A program made the translations under genes and the position numbers. This document shows, piece after piece, positions 17,383 through 25,575 of a DNA stretch of 32,598 nucleotides. The stretch comes from CAYQQU01 sp964419545 (lineage in GTDB: Bacteria; Bacteroidota; Bacteroidia; Chitinophagales; Saprospiraceae). Each line of letters starts with the position of its first letter. Position 1 is the first letter of the stretch. The stretch lies in assembly GCA_964419545.1 (NCBI GenBank), contig CAYQQU010000065.1, forward strand, positions 1 to 32,598. Reading direction: 5' to 3'. Under the pieces are notes generated by a model. That model saw only the letters and a list, made by a program, of their open reading frames with translations, searched no databases and had not been told where the DNA came from.

Positions 17383-18000
17383 TTATTGCCGGGGATACAA
17401 TCCCGTAAACAGGAGACGGATCAGGTCGTCGACCTGTGCGATCAGGCCTTCGAAATCGACTTCCGCAGCGACCAGCGCCTTTGACTGGCGCATCGCTTCC
17501 TGTTTGAAGGCGTCGGAGATGAAGAAAATGCTTGCGGCTACCCCCTCGGCCGCCACCGGAGCGATCTCGCCGCTCGCTTCCGCCTCTTCCAAAAGCGCGG
17601 CCAGAAAAGCGATCTCCTTTTTTTTGACGAAGGCGTACAACTCTTCGAACAACGGCTCAACCTGCCGCAACTGTTCGAGCGACAGCTGATGCAAGGATAC
17701 CACCTCGCCGTAGTAGCGGAGCCGCTCGGTCACGTAATATTTGACCTTGGCCTCGGCGCCGGCAACCCGGCGGGTCCCTTCCTGTAATTCGCCCATAAAG
17801 GCCGCCGCTTCTTCGAGCACCGTGCGGGCGAACAGCTCTTCTTTGTTGCGAAAATAGTAGTACAGGGAAGCTTTGTTCAGGCCGCAACGTTGGCCGATAT
17901 CCTCCAGGGTGGCTTTTTCGTAGCCATAGCGGGCAAATACTTCGCGGGCCGCGTTCAGGATTTGCAACCGCCGGTCACTGCGTTTACTCGTTTCCGCCAT
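17383..18000 (-). CDS. TetR/AcrR-family transcriptional regulator
   Basis: A 205-residue repressor-type regulator. The N-terminal TetR_N helix-turn-helix spans about 10-57: RRLQILNAAREVFARYGYEKATLEDIGQRCGLNKASLYYYFRNKEELF, where GLNKASLYYYF is the recognition-helix signature. The C-terminal ligand-binding domain (about 60-205) is all-helical and not diagnostic of a ligand. It is the first gene of a probable two-gene unit with the MRJP-like protein (42-bp gap). It is divergent from the GH63-like gene across a 273-bp spacer, so it may control both sides. No clear operator palindrome was identified. Confidence 0.92.
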   Translation of the reverse strand: MAETSKRSDRRLQILNAAREVFARYGYEKATLEDIGQRCGLNKASLYYYFRNKEELFARTVLEEAAAFMGELQEGTRRVAGAEAKVKYYVTERLRYYGEVVSLHQLSLEQLRQVEPLFEELYAFVKKKEIAFLAALLEEAEASGEIAPVAAEGVAASIFFISDAFKQEAMRQSKALVAAEVDFEGLIAQVDDLIRLLFTGLYPRQ

Positions 18001-18123
18001 CGTGCAATGGTTGCGATGATTGATCGGCCTGCAATTTAAGGATTGGGATCAACTTTTCAAATGTTTTGGATAGATATTTGAAGATTGTGGCCGGGCGCTC
18101 TTCCATCTTTAGGTAAAAAAGCT

Positions 18124-18131
18124 TAAATTTG
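18124..18131 (+). promoter_or_regulatory. Candidate -7 promoter box of the GH63-like gene
   Basis: TAAATTTG matches TAnnTTTG fully. It lies in the TetR/GH63 divergent spacer and predicts a leader of about 135 nt before ATG 18274. The -33 element is not clear. Confidence 0.4.
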
Positions 18132-18273
18132 CGTGTCGTCACTTGATTTACTTTCCATTTGAGAGGCCTTCGTCCTTCATCCCGACAGCCGCTCTGCATA
18201 CCGCCTTCAACAAGACGTTCGTACTCGCCCGGTTATTCGTTATTCTATCGCGCAAATTAAAAGGCCACTGTGT

Positions 18274-19599
18274 ATGAAGCAGGTTGCAATTGATGTATTG
18301 AAGAAAAACTGGACAGGAAAATTTACCAAACCGGCGCCCAGCCTCTACCCTCACCAGTGGAACTGGGATGCGGGTTTTATTGCGCTGGGCTGCGCGCATT
18401 TCGACATGGCCCGCGCCGAAGCGGAGCTGCGTCATCTATTCAGCGGGCAGTGGGCCAACGGCATGCTGCCGCAGATCGTTTTCGGCGAAGAACGGGGCGC
18501 CCGCTATTTCCCCGGCCCCGATTTCTGGCAAACTGCCTCTTCGCCCCACGCGCCGCGCGCTCCCCTTACTTCCGGCATCACCATGCCGCCGGTGCACGGC
18601 TTCGTGTTGTGGCGGCTGTTCCTGCTGGCTGCCGACAAAGACCGGGCGCAGGCCTTCCTGGCCGAGATGTACCCCAAAGTACTGGCTTTACACCGTTATT
18701 TGTACACCTGCCGCGATCCGCGCGACGAAGGCCTGGTGTATATCCAGCATCCCTGGGAGTCCGGTACGGACAATTCGCCGACCTGGGACGCCGTGCTGGC
18801 CCGCCTCGATCCCGCCGGCCTCGACATACCGCCTTATGAGCGCCAGGATCTCCAGAATCCGAAAGCCGCCCTGCACCGTCCGTCCGACCTCGATTACGAT
18901 CGTTACGTCTACCTGGTCGATTTGTTCCGCCGCCACCGGTACCACGATGGCGCCATCTACCGGGAGAGTCCTTTCCTGGTGCAGGATCCGCTGTTCAACG
19001 GCATCCTCGCCTGGTCCAACGAATGCCTCATCCACATCGGCGACCTGCTGGGAGAAGACGTGCTGGAGCCCATGCTCTGGCACGAGCGCACCATTTACGC
19101 CCTCAACGAAAAACTCTGGGATGAGGAGCGGGGTATTTACAACGCTTACGACCTGCGCGCCGACCAGCTCATTCCCGTCAACACCTCTTCGGGCCTGATG
19201 CCCATGGCGGGCGGCGTACCTACCCAGGAACAGGCCGAGAGCCTGCTCGAACACCTCGAGAACGGCAACTTCGGCAGCGCCGGCGGCGCCCATTACCTCT
19301 GCCCGACCTACTGGCTGGAGGCGCCCGATTTCGACAACGCCCGCTACTGGCGCGGCCCGGTCTGGGTAAATATGAACTGGATGCTTTTTCAGGGGCTGTT
19401 GCGCTACGATATGACCGATGCCGCCGCCCGCCTGCGCCACGACACCCTGCAGCTCGTCGAGCGGTACGGCTATTTCGAATACTTCGATCCCTCGCGTTAC
19501 GCCAAAGGGCCCGCCGGCTACGGCACGGATCAGTTTTCGTGGACGGCCGCCCTATACCTCGACCTGCTCGCCTCGGAGGTGATCGAAGAAGAAGAGTAG
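18274..19599 (+). CDS. GH63/MGH1-like glycoside hydrolase (trehalase-like (alpha/alpha)6 fold)
   Basis: A 441-residue (alpha/alpha)6-barrel hydrolase resembling mannosylglycerate/glucosylglycerate hydrolases of family GH63. The N-terminus YPHQWNWDAGFIALG (about 25-39) and MLPQIVF are substrate-pocket motifs. HPWESGTDNSPTWD (159-172) holds the likely general acid, Asp166. YWRGPVWVNMNWMLFQGL is the C-terminal pocket helix, and GYFEYFDP has the likely base Glu402. With no signal peptide it is cytoplasmic. This fits release of glucose or mannose from a compatible solute such as glucosylglycerate, but other alpha-glucosides are possible. A GH13 alpha-glucosidase gene follows 81 bp downstream, suggesting a joint catabolic unit. 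The TetR gene is divergent. Confidence 0.85.
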   Translation: MKQVAIDVLKKNWTGKFTKPAPSLYPHQWNWDAGFIALGCAHFDMARAEAELRHLFSGQWANGMLPQIVFGEERGARYFPGPDFWQTASSPHAPRAPLTSGITMPPVHGFVLWRLFLLAADKDRAQAFLAEMYPKVLALHRYLYTCRDPRDEGLVYIQHPWESGTDNSPTWDAVLARLDPAGLDIPPYERQDLQNPKAALHRPSDLDYDRYVYLVDLFRRHRYHDGAIYRESPFLVQDPLFNGILAWSNECLIHIGDLLGEDVLEPMLWHERTIYALNEKLWDEERGIYNAYDLRADQLIPVNTSSGLMPMAGGVPTQEQAESLLEHLENGNFGSAGGAHYLCPTYWLEAPDFDNARYWRGPVWVNMNWMLFQGLLRYDMTDAAARLRHDTLQLVERYGYFEYFDPSRYAKGPAGYGTDQFSWTAALYLDLLASEVIEEEE

Positions 19600-19680
19600 G
19601 GGCGCCGGGAAGTAGGATAGTATGCCAAATTTCCATACCTTCCCGTTCCATATTCGCTCAAACCAAATCGTTCGCCACTT

Positions 19681-21324
19681 ATGAAAAAGACCTGGTGGAA
19701 GGAGGCCGTCATCTACCAAATCTATCCCCGCAGTTTCATGGACGCCAACGGCGACGGCATCGGCGACCTGCTGGGCATCATTCAAAAGCTGGATTACATC
19801 AAAGACCTGGGGGTCGACGTCATCTGGCTCAGCCCGGTCTACCAGTCGCCCAACGACGATAACGGCTATGATATCAGCGACTATTACGATATCATGACCG
19901 AGTTCGGGACGCTCGGGGATTTCGACGAGCTGCTCGACAAGGTGCACCTGCGCGGAATGAAGCTGGTGATGGACCTCGTGGTCAACCACACTTCCGACGC
20001 CCACCCCTGGTTTCAGGCCGCCCGCCAATCCAAAGACAGCCCTTACCGCGACTTTTACTTCTGGGCCCCTGAGCCGCCCTGCAACTGGCCCGCTTTTTTC
20101 GGAGGCCCGGCCTGGACCTACGACGAAGTCGCCGGCGAGTATTTCCTCCACCTGTTCTCTTCCCGGCAGCCCGACCTCAACTGGGAGAACCCGCAGGTCC
20201 GGCAAGAAGTGTACCGGCTCATGCGCTTCTGGCTCGACAAGGGCATCGACGGTTTTCGCATGGACGTTATTCCGCTCATTTCCAAGCGCACCGACTGGCC
20301 GGACGTCGACCTGAACAATTTTACCGAGGCGATCGAAAAAACCTACGCCAACGGGCCGCGCGTGCACGAGTTCCTGCAGGAAATGCACCGGGAAGTACTG
20401 CGCCACTACGACATCATGACAGTCGGCGAAGCTCCCGGCGTGCCGCCCCGGTTCGGCAGCCTGTACGTAGGGGAGGACCGCAATGAACTCAACATGATCT
20501 TCCATTTCGGGCATATGTTCCTCGATTGGGGGCCGCGCGGCAAATTCGACCCGCAGCCGTGGGACCTCAACGCCTTTAAGGATGTCTTTAACACCTGGGA
20601 CGCCGCCATCGGCGACCGCGGCTGGCTGAGTCCTTTCCTCGACAACCACGACTTCCCACGCATGGTGTCGCGCTGGGGCAACGACAAGGCCTACCGCGTA
20701 CCTTCCGCCAAAATGCTCGCTACCCTGTTATTGACGATGCGCGGCACGCCTTCTATCTATATGGGCAGCGAACTGGGCATGACCAACGTCGCCTTTCCCA
20801 GCTTTGACGACTACCGCGATCTGGAAACGCTGAACGCCTACCGGGAGGTCAAAGCCCGGGGCGGCGATCTCGACGCCCTTTTGCGCGCCGTCCACCAGCA
20901 GAGCCGCGACAATATGCGCACGCCCATGCAATGGGACGGCGCTCACCATGCAGGATTCACCGAAGCCGGGGAGCCCTGGATACCGGTCAATCCCAATTAC
21001 ACCGAAATAAACGCGGAAAAGGTGTTAGCCGATCCCGACTCCGTATTTCATTACTACCGGCGGCTGTTGCAATTGCGGAAAGCCCATCCGACCCTCATCT
21101 ACGGCCGGTACGAGATGATCGATGAAGGCAGCGAGGTGCTGTACGCATATCGCCGCTGGGACGAGGCGGGGGAGTATTTCGTCTACCTCAACTTTTCGGA
21201 TGAAGAACAAGAGCTGACGCCCCGGCCGGCGGGTAAAGACTGGTCGTTGCTGATCGGAAATTACGATGGCGAAACGGCGCGCCTCCGCCCCTGGGAAGGC
21301 CGGGTTTACCAGGTTACAGCTTAA
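19681..21324 (+). CDS. GH13 alpha-glucosidase (oligo-1,6-glucosidase type)
   Basis: A 547-residue cytoplasmic alpha-amylase-superfamily enzyme that releases glucose from the non-reducing end of oligosaccharides. The opening WWKEAVIYQIYPRSFMDANGDGIGDL is diagnostic. The TIM barrel carries DLVVNHTS (region I, about 98-105), GFRMD with nucleophile Asp195 (region II), TVGE with acid/base Glu250 (region III) and LDNHD with Asp324 (region IV). The residue after the nucleophile is Val196. In characterised GH13 alpha-glucosidases Val at this place goes with alpha-1,6 activity, and Ala or Thr with alpha-1,4. The C-terminal beta domain (about 470-547) is present. It follows the GH63-like gene and overlaps the convergent gene at its 3' end by 11 bp. 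Confidence 0.93.
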   Translation: MKKTWWKEAVIYQIYPRSFMDANGDGIGDLLGIIQKLDYIKDLGVDVIWLSPVYQSPNDDNGYDISDYYDIMTEFGTLGDFDELLDKVHLRGMKLVMDLVVNHTSDAHPWFQAARQSKDSPYRDFYFWAPEPPCNWPAFFGGPAWTYDEVAGEYFLHLFSSRQPDLNWENPQVRQEVYRLMRFWLDKGIDGFRMDVIPLISKRTDWPDVDLNNFTEAIEKTYANGPRVHEFLQEMHREVLRHYDIMTVGEAPGVPPRFGSLYVGEDRNELNMIFHFGHMFLDWGPRGKFDPQPWDLNAFKDVFNTWDAAIGDRGWLSPFLDNHDFPRMVSRWGNDKAYRVPSAKMLATLLLTMRGTPSIYMGSELGMTNVAFPSFDDYRDLETLNAYREVKARGGDLDALLRAVHQQSRDNMRTPMQWDGAHHAGFTEAGEPWIPVNPNYTEINAEKVLADPDSVFHYYRRLLQLRKAHPTLIYGRYEMIDEGSEVLYAYRRWDEAGEYFVYLNFSDEEQELTPRPAGKDWSLLIGNYDGETARLRPWEGRVYQVTA

Positions 21325-21907
21325 AGATCATCGGCTGTAGGGTCTCGTTGAATTCCTTGACGATTTTTTCCAGGTTGTCGAAGCGATAGCCTTTCTGCCC
21401 GATTTTTTCGGCCAGTTCGGGCGCGCGTTTATTCAGCAGGCGACGCATGCGCCGGCGGAACCCCCAGCGGCGCAGCCGGTACGGCTGGCGGTCGTTCAAT
21501 TCGATGTAGTATTCGTGGGTGGTGTAGGTTTGCAGGGCCACGCCGTTGGAGCCGACGACGAGCCCTTGCCGTTCTTCCGGCGCTTTGTAGAGGCTGACGC
21601 GATCGCCTTTGTAGACTACCCGCAGGAACATCCAGTTGCGGCGGTTGCGTTTACTCTCGAAGGCGATCCAGCGTTCGTCTTTGCGGAATACGAACCCGCG
21701 GATCAGCGCCGGATGGATCTTGTAAGGCGTTCCAAAATCGTTGACGAAAACGACGCGGCTTTCTCCGCCGTTATGTTGGATATTACCCAGATAACCGGTC
21801 AGTTGCTTCCCGTTTTTGGTAACGAGGTAGCCGCGATACAGATCGCCGCCCCGGAGGGTGACGGCCAGCCCGAAAAGGAGGAGGATCAGAGCGTAACAAT
21901 ACTTCAT
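21314..21907 (-). CDS. Exported protein of unknown function
   Basis: A 197-residue protein that I cannot name. A signal peptide (residues about 1-20, MKYCYALILLLFGLAVTLRG) sends it out of the cytoplasm. The next part has the GYLVTKNGKQLTGYLGNIQ and KIHPALIRGFVF pattern seen in a broad set of Bacteroidota exported proteins that begin with a small beta domain. The C-terminal half is very basic (RRWGFRRRMRRLLNKR). I chose ATG 21907; the frame stays open upstream to 22828, but that part is an out-of-frame reading of the symporter gene. It is probably co-transcribed with that symporter gene, 68 bp upstream. Its 3' end overlaps the convergent GH13 gene by 11 bp. Confidence 0.75.
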   Translation of the reverse strand: MKYCYALILLLFGLAVTLRGGDLYRGYLVTKNGKQLTGYLGNIQHNGGESRVVFVNDFGTPYKIHPALIRGFVFRKDERWIAFESKRNRRNWMFLRVVYKGDRVSLYKAPEERQGLVVGSNGVALQTYTTHEYYIELNDRQPYRLRRWGFRRRMRRLLNKRAPELAEKIGQKGYRFDNLEKIVKEFNETLQPMIFKL

Positions 21908-21975
21908 AGGCAGCACAATTGGCGTGTTTAAAATAACCAATTTTCGCCAGAATTGCTCAGATAATTGCGACAAAA

Positions 21976-22890
21976 TCAGCTGTTGGCAGCCAAAACGCCT
22001 TTGCCGCGGCTCCACCACATCGCCAGCGAAAAGGCGGAGAGCAGGTGCCAGACGCCCCACCAGGCGGCGATGATGGCCATGCCGCCCAGGCCGTCGAAAA
22101 AGTTGAAGATCAGGATAAGGCCGAGGCCGGAGTTTTGAATGCCCGTCTCCAGAGCGATGGCCCGCGTGTCGAACCGCGATAATCCGAAAAGGCGGGCCCA
22201 GTTGTAGCCGCCCAAAAGGGCGACGGTGTTGTGGGCCAGCACCAGGAAGAATACCAGGTATAGATAGTTGACAATGATGCTGAAATTGGCGTAGACGGCC
22301 ATCAGGATAAAACCCGCAAAAATGGCCAGCGACAACAGGCGAACCGGCCGTCGAATGAGGGTCGTCAGTCGCGGCTGATAAGCGTGCAACAGCATGCCCA
22401 GCGCCAGCGGAACGAGAATGAGCTGGACGATGGTCCACACCATATCCAACGGCGCTACGTAGATGCGTTCGCTCAGCCCGGCCGCTCCGGGGGTAAGCGG
22501 CGCCAGGAAAGAGAAGTAAAGGGGCGTCAGGATCGTAGCGCCCAGCGTAGTGATGGTGGTCAGCAGCACCGAAAGGGCCGAATTGGCGCCCGCCAGGTGT
22601 ACGGCGAAGTTCGAGACGTTGCCGCCCGGACAGGAAGCTACCAGGATCATGCCCAGCGCCAGGCTCGCCGGCGGGCGAAACAGAAAGATGAGCGCCAGGG
22701 TGAGCAAGGGAAGCAGCAGCCATTGCGAGCTGAGCCCGATCAGGGGCGTACGCGGTTTTCGCAACAACTCCCGAAAGTTGCCGATCCGCAGATCCAGCGC
22801 CACGCCGAACATGAGAAAGGCCAGGCAAAGGTTGAGAATTAAGAGTTGATCCGGATTAAAGTTGATCCGGATGTTGTCGATCGTCTCCAT
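21976..22890 (-). CDS. Bile acid:sodium symporter family (BASS) transporter
   Basis: A 304-residue integral membrane protein with about nine to ten helices. It is a sodium-coupled transporter of the SBF/BASS family; bacterial members carry organic anions such as pantoate, pyruvate or bile-acid-like compounds, and the substrate here is unknown. The family motifs are present: LMFGVALDL near the first helix (about 26-34), SCPGGNVSNF in the crossover region (about 85-95), and ALETGIQNSGLGLIL in the second crossover (about 240-255). It is complete in length. A -7 box at 22923-22930 gives a short leader. The unknown exported protein gene follows 68 bp downstream on the same strand. Confidence 0.92.
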   Translation of the reverse strand: METIDNIRINFNPDQLLILNLCLAFLMFGVALDLRIGNFRELLRKPRTPLIGLSSQWLLLPLLTLALIFLFRPPASLALGMILVASCPGGNVSNFAVHLAGANSALSVLLTTITTLGATILTPLYFSFLAPLTPGAAGLSERIYVAPLDMVWTIVQLILVPLALGMLLHAYQPRLTTLIRRPVRLLSLAIFAGFILMAVYANFSIIVNYLYLVFFLVLAHNTVALLGGYNWARLFGLSRFDTRAIALETGIQNSGLGLILIFNFFDGLGGMAIIAAWWGVWHLLSAFSLAMWWSRGKGVLAANS

Positions 22891-22922
22891 GCACTTTGTT
22901 TGGGAAAGCGAATTGTAGCGGG

Positions 22923-22930
22923 CAAAGTTA
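22923..22930 (-). promoter_or_regulatory. Candidate -7 promoter box of the BASS transporter gene
   Basis: On the minus strand TAACTTTG matches TAnnTTTG fully, about 32 nt before ATG 22890. The -33 element is not obvious. Confidence 0.5.
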
Positions 22931-23045
22931 GGGATTTTGGCGTTAGGTAGAAGCCCGTAGTCCGCTCTTTTCCGGTCCCAGCCGATTTTCCGGCGCTTCC
23001 GCGTTTATTTTCCCCCGGATATCCCGATAATATTTTCAGGTTGTT

Positions 23046-23053
23046 TACCTTTA
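23046..23053 (+). promoter_or_regulatory. Candidate -7 promoter box of the GH3 gene
   Basis: TACCTTTA matches TAnnTTTG at all but the last base and lies 25 nt before ATG 23079. Confidence 0.4.
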
Positions 23054-23078
23054 GCGCCCTAGGAAAAAAAAGGCTATC

Positions 23079-25373
23079 ATGAAAAACAAGCTTTGCTGCC
23101 TGGTCATCCTGCTGGTGCTGGGCGTATGGACCATTGCTGATTCCCAACCTGCAAGCCTGAAGAATATGCAAAACCCGGAGGTCGAAAAGAAGATCGATTC
23201 CCTGCTGAACCTCATGACGCTGGAAGAGAAGATCGGACAACTCGTCCAGTACAGCGGATCGTGGGACCTCACCGGCCCGGCCCCGCAATCGGGCCGGGAA
23301 GAGCAGAAATACCGCAATATTCGGGAAGGACGCGTAGGCTCCATGCTCAATGTCGTTTCCACCGAAGCCACCCGCAAAGCGCAAAAGCTGGCCGTGGAGA
23401 ACAGTCGGTTGGGCATTCCCCTGATTTTCGGCTATGACGTGATCCACGGCTACCAGACCATGTTTCCGGTTCCCCTCGGCGAAGCGGCGAGCTGGGACCT
23501 CGACGCCATCGAAGCCTCGGCCCGCGTAGCCGCCGCCGAGGCCGCCGCGGCGGGCCTGCACTGGACGTTTGCGCCCATGGTCGATGTGGCGCGCGACGCC
23601 CGCTGGGGGCGCATTATGGAAGGCGCCGGGGAAGATACTTACCTGGGATCGCTGGTGGCGGCCGCCCGCGTCAGAGGCTTCCAGGGCGATGACCTCGCAG
23701 CCGAAAACACCATCGCCGCCTGCGCCAAACATTTCGCCGCCTACGGCTTCGTCGAGGGCGGTCGGGAATACAATACCGTCGACATCAGCGAGCAGACGCT
23801 GCACAATGTGGTGCTGCCGCCGTTCAAAGCTTGTGTCGAGGCCGGCGTCGCTACCTTCATGAACGCCTTTAACGAGATCGGCGGGGTGCCCGCTACCGCC
23901 GACGCGAAATTGCAGCGCGAACTCCTCAAAGGAGAATGGAACTTCCAGGGTTTTGTTCTCTCCGACTGGGCTTCCATCTTCGAGTTGATCCCCCATGGGT
24001 TCGCAGCCAACCGGACCGAAGCGGCTTACCACGCCATCACGGGCGGCAGCGATATGGATATGGAAGGCTATTGCTACGAAGCAGGACTGGCGGATCTGGT
24101 GGAAAAGGGCAGAATAAAGGAGGCGCTCATCGATGACGCTGCGCGCCGCATCCTGCGGTTGAAATTCCATCTGGGCCTTTTTGAAGATCCCTACCGATAC
24201 TGTGATCCGGAGCGGGAAAAAGCCCTCTTGCTGAGCGAGGAACACCTGGCCATCGCCCGCGACGTGGCCTGCAAATCCATCGTTTTGCTGAAAAACGAAA
24301 AAGACATCCTGCCGCTGGCTAAAGAAGGGCGAAAGATTGCCGTCATCGGCCCGCTGGCCGACGATAAAGACTCACCCCTGGGCAGCTGGCGCGCCAAAGC
24401 GATTGCCGGTTCGGCCGTTTCCCTCCTCGAAGGCGTCAAAGCGGCGGTCGAGCCCGGTACCGAAGTGCTCTACGCCGAAGGGGTAAAACTCAGCCTCGGC
24501 GAACGAAAGTTCACTCAGGAACTGACCATCAATGAAACCGACGTCTCGGGCATCCCCGCCGCCGTAGAGATCGCCAAACAGTCGGACATCGTACTGCTGG
24601 CTATCGGCGAAGACTGCTTCCAGTCGGGAGAGGCGCGCAGCCGCACCGACATCGGCCTGCCCGGCGTTCAGGATGAACTCTTTCGCGCTGTAATCGCCGC
24701 CAATCCGAACGTCGTAGTGGTCCTGATGAACGGCCGGCCGCTGGCCATCCCCGAAGTGGCCGAAAACGCCATGGCCATCGTCGAAACCTGGTTCCTGGGC
24801 TCGCAGGCGGGATACGCCATCGCTGACGTCCTCTTCGGCGATTACAACCCCTCCGGCCGCCTCCCGGTTTCTTTTCCCTACGTCACAGGGCAAGAGCCGC
24901 TATACTACAACCGAAAAAATACCGGACGCCCCGAAAAAGGGTCGGACGCTTTCTGGTCGCACTACATCGATGCGCCGGTAGAGGCCTTATACCCTTTTGG
25001 TTATGGACTGAGCTATACGACTTTCAAATACGGCGAGCTGCGGCTCAGCGCTGCGGAGATGACCATGGACGGTGCGCTCGAAGTGTCGGTCGCCATCGAG
25101 AATACGGGCGAGCGCACCGGGAAAGAGGTGGTGCAGTTTTATACCCGCGACCTCTTCGGCAGCTTCACCCGCCCGATCCGCGAACTGAAAGGCTACCAGG
25201 CGGTAGAACTGGAACCCGGCGAATCGAAAACCGTGACCTTCCGGCTTACCGCCGACGATCTGGCGTTTTATACGCGCAACGGAAAGTGGGAAGCAGAACC
25301 CGGCGAATTCCACGTGATGATCGGGCCCAATGCGCACGATCTGCAAAGGGCTTCGTTTACCCTGAAGGAATAG
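23079..25373 (+). CDS. bglX: GH3 beta-glucosidase (BglX-like), exported
   Basis: A 764-residue periplasmic beta-glucosidase that cleaves terminal beta-glucosyl residues. The signal peptide is at about 1-22. The N-terminal TIM-barrel domain (about 35-370) has the KHFAAYG substrate motif (218-224) and the nucleophile Asp296 in GFVLSDWAS. The second alpha/beta domain (about 400-630) carries VIGPLADD and the SGEARSRTDIGLPG loop with the likely acid/base Glu518. A fibronectin-III-like domain ends the protein (about 665-755, including VVQFYTRDLFGSFTRPIRELKGYQ). Length and order are typical of BglX. The gene appears to be a single unit, with the amidohydrolase 202 bp further on. Confidence 0.94.
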   Translation: MKNKLCCLVILLVLGVWTIADSQPASLKNMQNPEVEKKIDSLLNLMTLEEKIGQLVQYSGSWDLTGPAPQSGREEQKYRNIREGRVGSMLNVVSTEATRKAQKLAVENSRLGIPLIFGYDVIHGYQTMFPVPLGEAASWDLDAIEASARVAAAEAAAAGLHWTFAPMVDVARDARWGRIMEGAGEDTYLGSLVAAARVRGFQGDDLAAENTIAACAKHFAAYGFVEGGREYNTVDISEQTLHNVVLPPFKACVEAGVATFMNAFNEIGGVPATADAKLQRELLKGEWNFQGFVLSDWASIFELIPHGFAANRTEAAYHAITGGSDMDMEGYCYEAGLADLVEKGRIKEALIDDAARRILRLKFHLGLFEDPYRYCDPEREKALLLSEEHLAIARDVACKSIVLLKNEKDILPLAKEGRKIAVIGPLADDKDSPLGSWRAKAIAGSAVSLLEGVKAAVEPGTEVLYAEGVKLSLGERKFTQELTINETDVSGIPAAVEIAKQSDIVLLAIGEDCFQSGEARSRTDIGLPGVQDELFRAVIAANPNVVVVLMNGRPLAIPEVAENAMAIVETWFLGSQAGYAIADVLFGDYNPSGRLPVSFPYVTGQEPLYYNRKNTGRPEKGSDAFWSHYIDAPVEALYPFGYGLSYTTFKYGELRLSAAEMTMDGALEVSVAIENTGERTGKEVVQFYTRDLFGSFTRPIRELKGYQAVELEPGESKTVTFRLTADDLAFYTRNGKWEAEPGEFHVMIGPNAHDLQRASFTLKE

Positions 25374-25388
25374 GGAATAATCCGCCCT

Positions 25389-25457
25389 AGGTACGGAATT
25401 ACAGGCTGCATGCTGGTCATCTTTACTATCCCGCGCTTCTGGTACGGCCATCACTGC
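25389..25457. repeat. Stem-loop repeat family, diverged copy 2
   Basis: This stretch aligns with 6091-6158, with one gap and about 75% identity by eye; both start AGGTACGGAAT and share GCTGCATGC and CATCTTT. The strong stem of copy 1 is largely lost. It lies between the GH3 and amidohydrolase genes. Confidence 0.55.
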
Positions 25458-25575
25458 GTACAAAAATGGCGTTCTTGCTGGCGGCGGAAGCATTCCGGTC
25501 GTATTTTTTCTGTTATTCACTAGCAAGCCTGCCTTCCCTTTCGTATCTTATGGGAAGAACCCAACACCCCGTCAA

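Noticed and set aside
21908..22828. N-terminal extension of the exported protein frame
   Set aside because: It covers the symporter gene in another frame and reads as Arg/Pro-rich noise; the signal peptide at 21907 marks the true start.
22839..24245. 468-codon minus-strand open frame
   Set aside because: Antisense to the GH3 gene, which has a full set of catalytic motifs.
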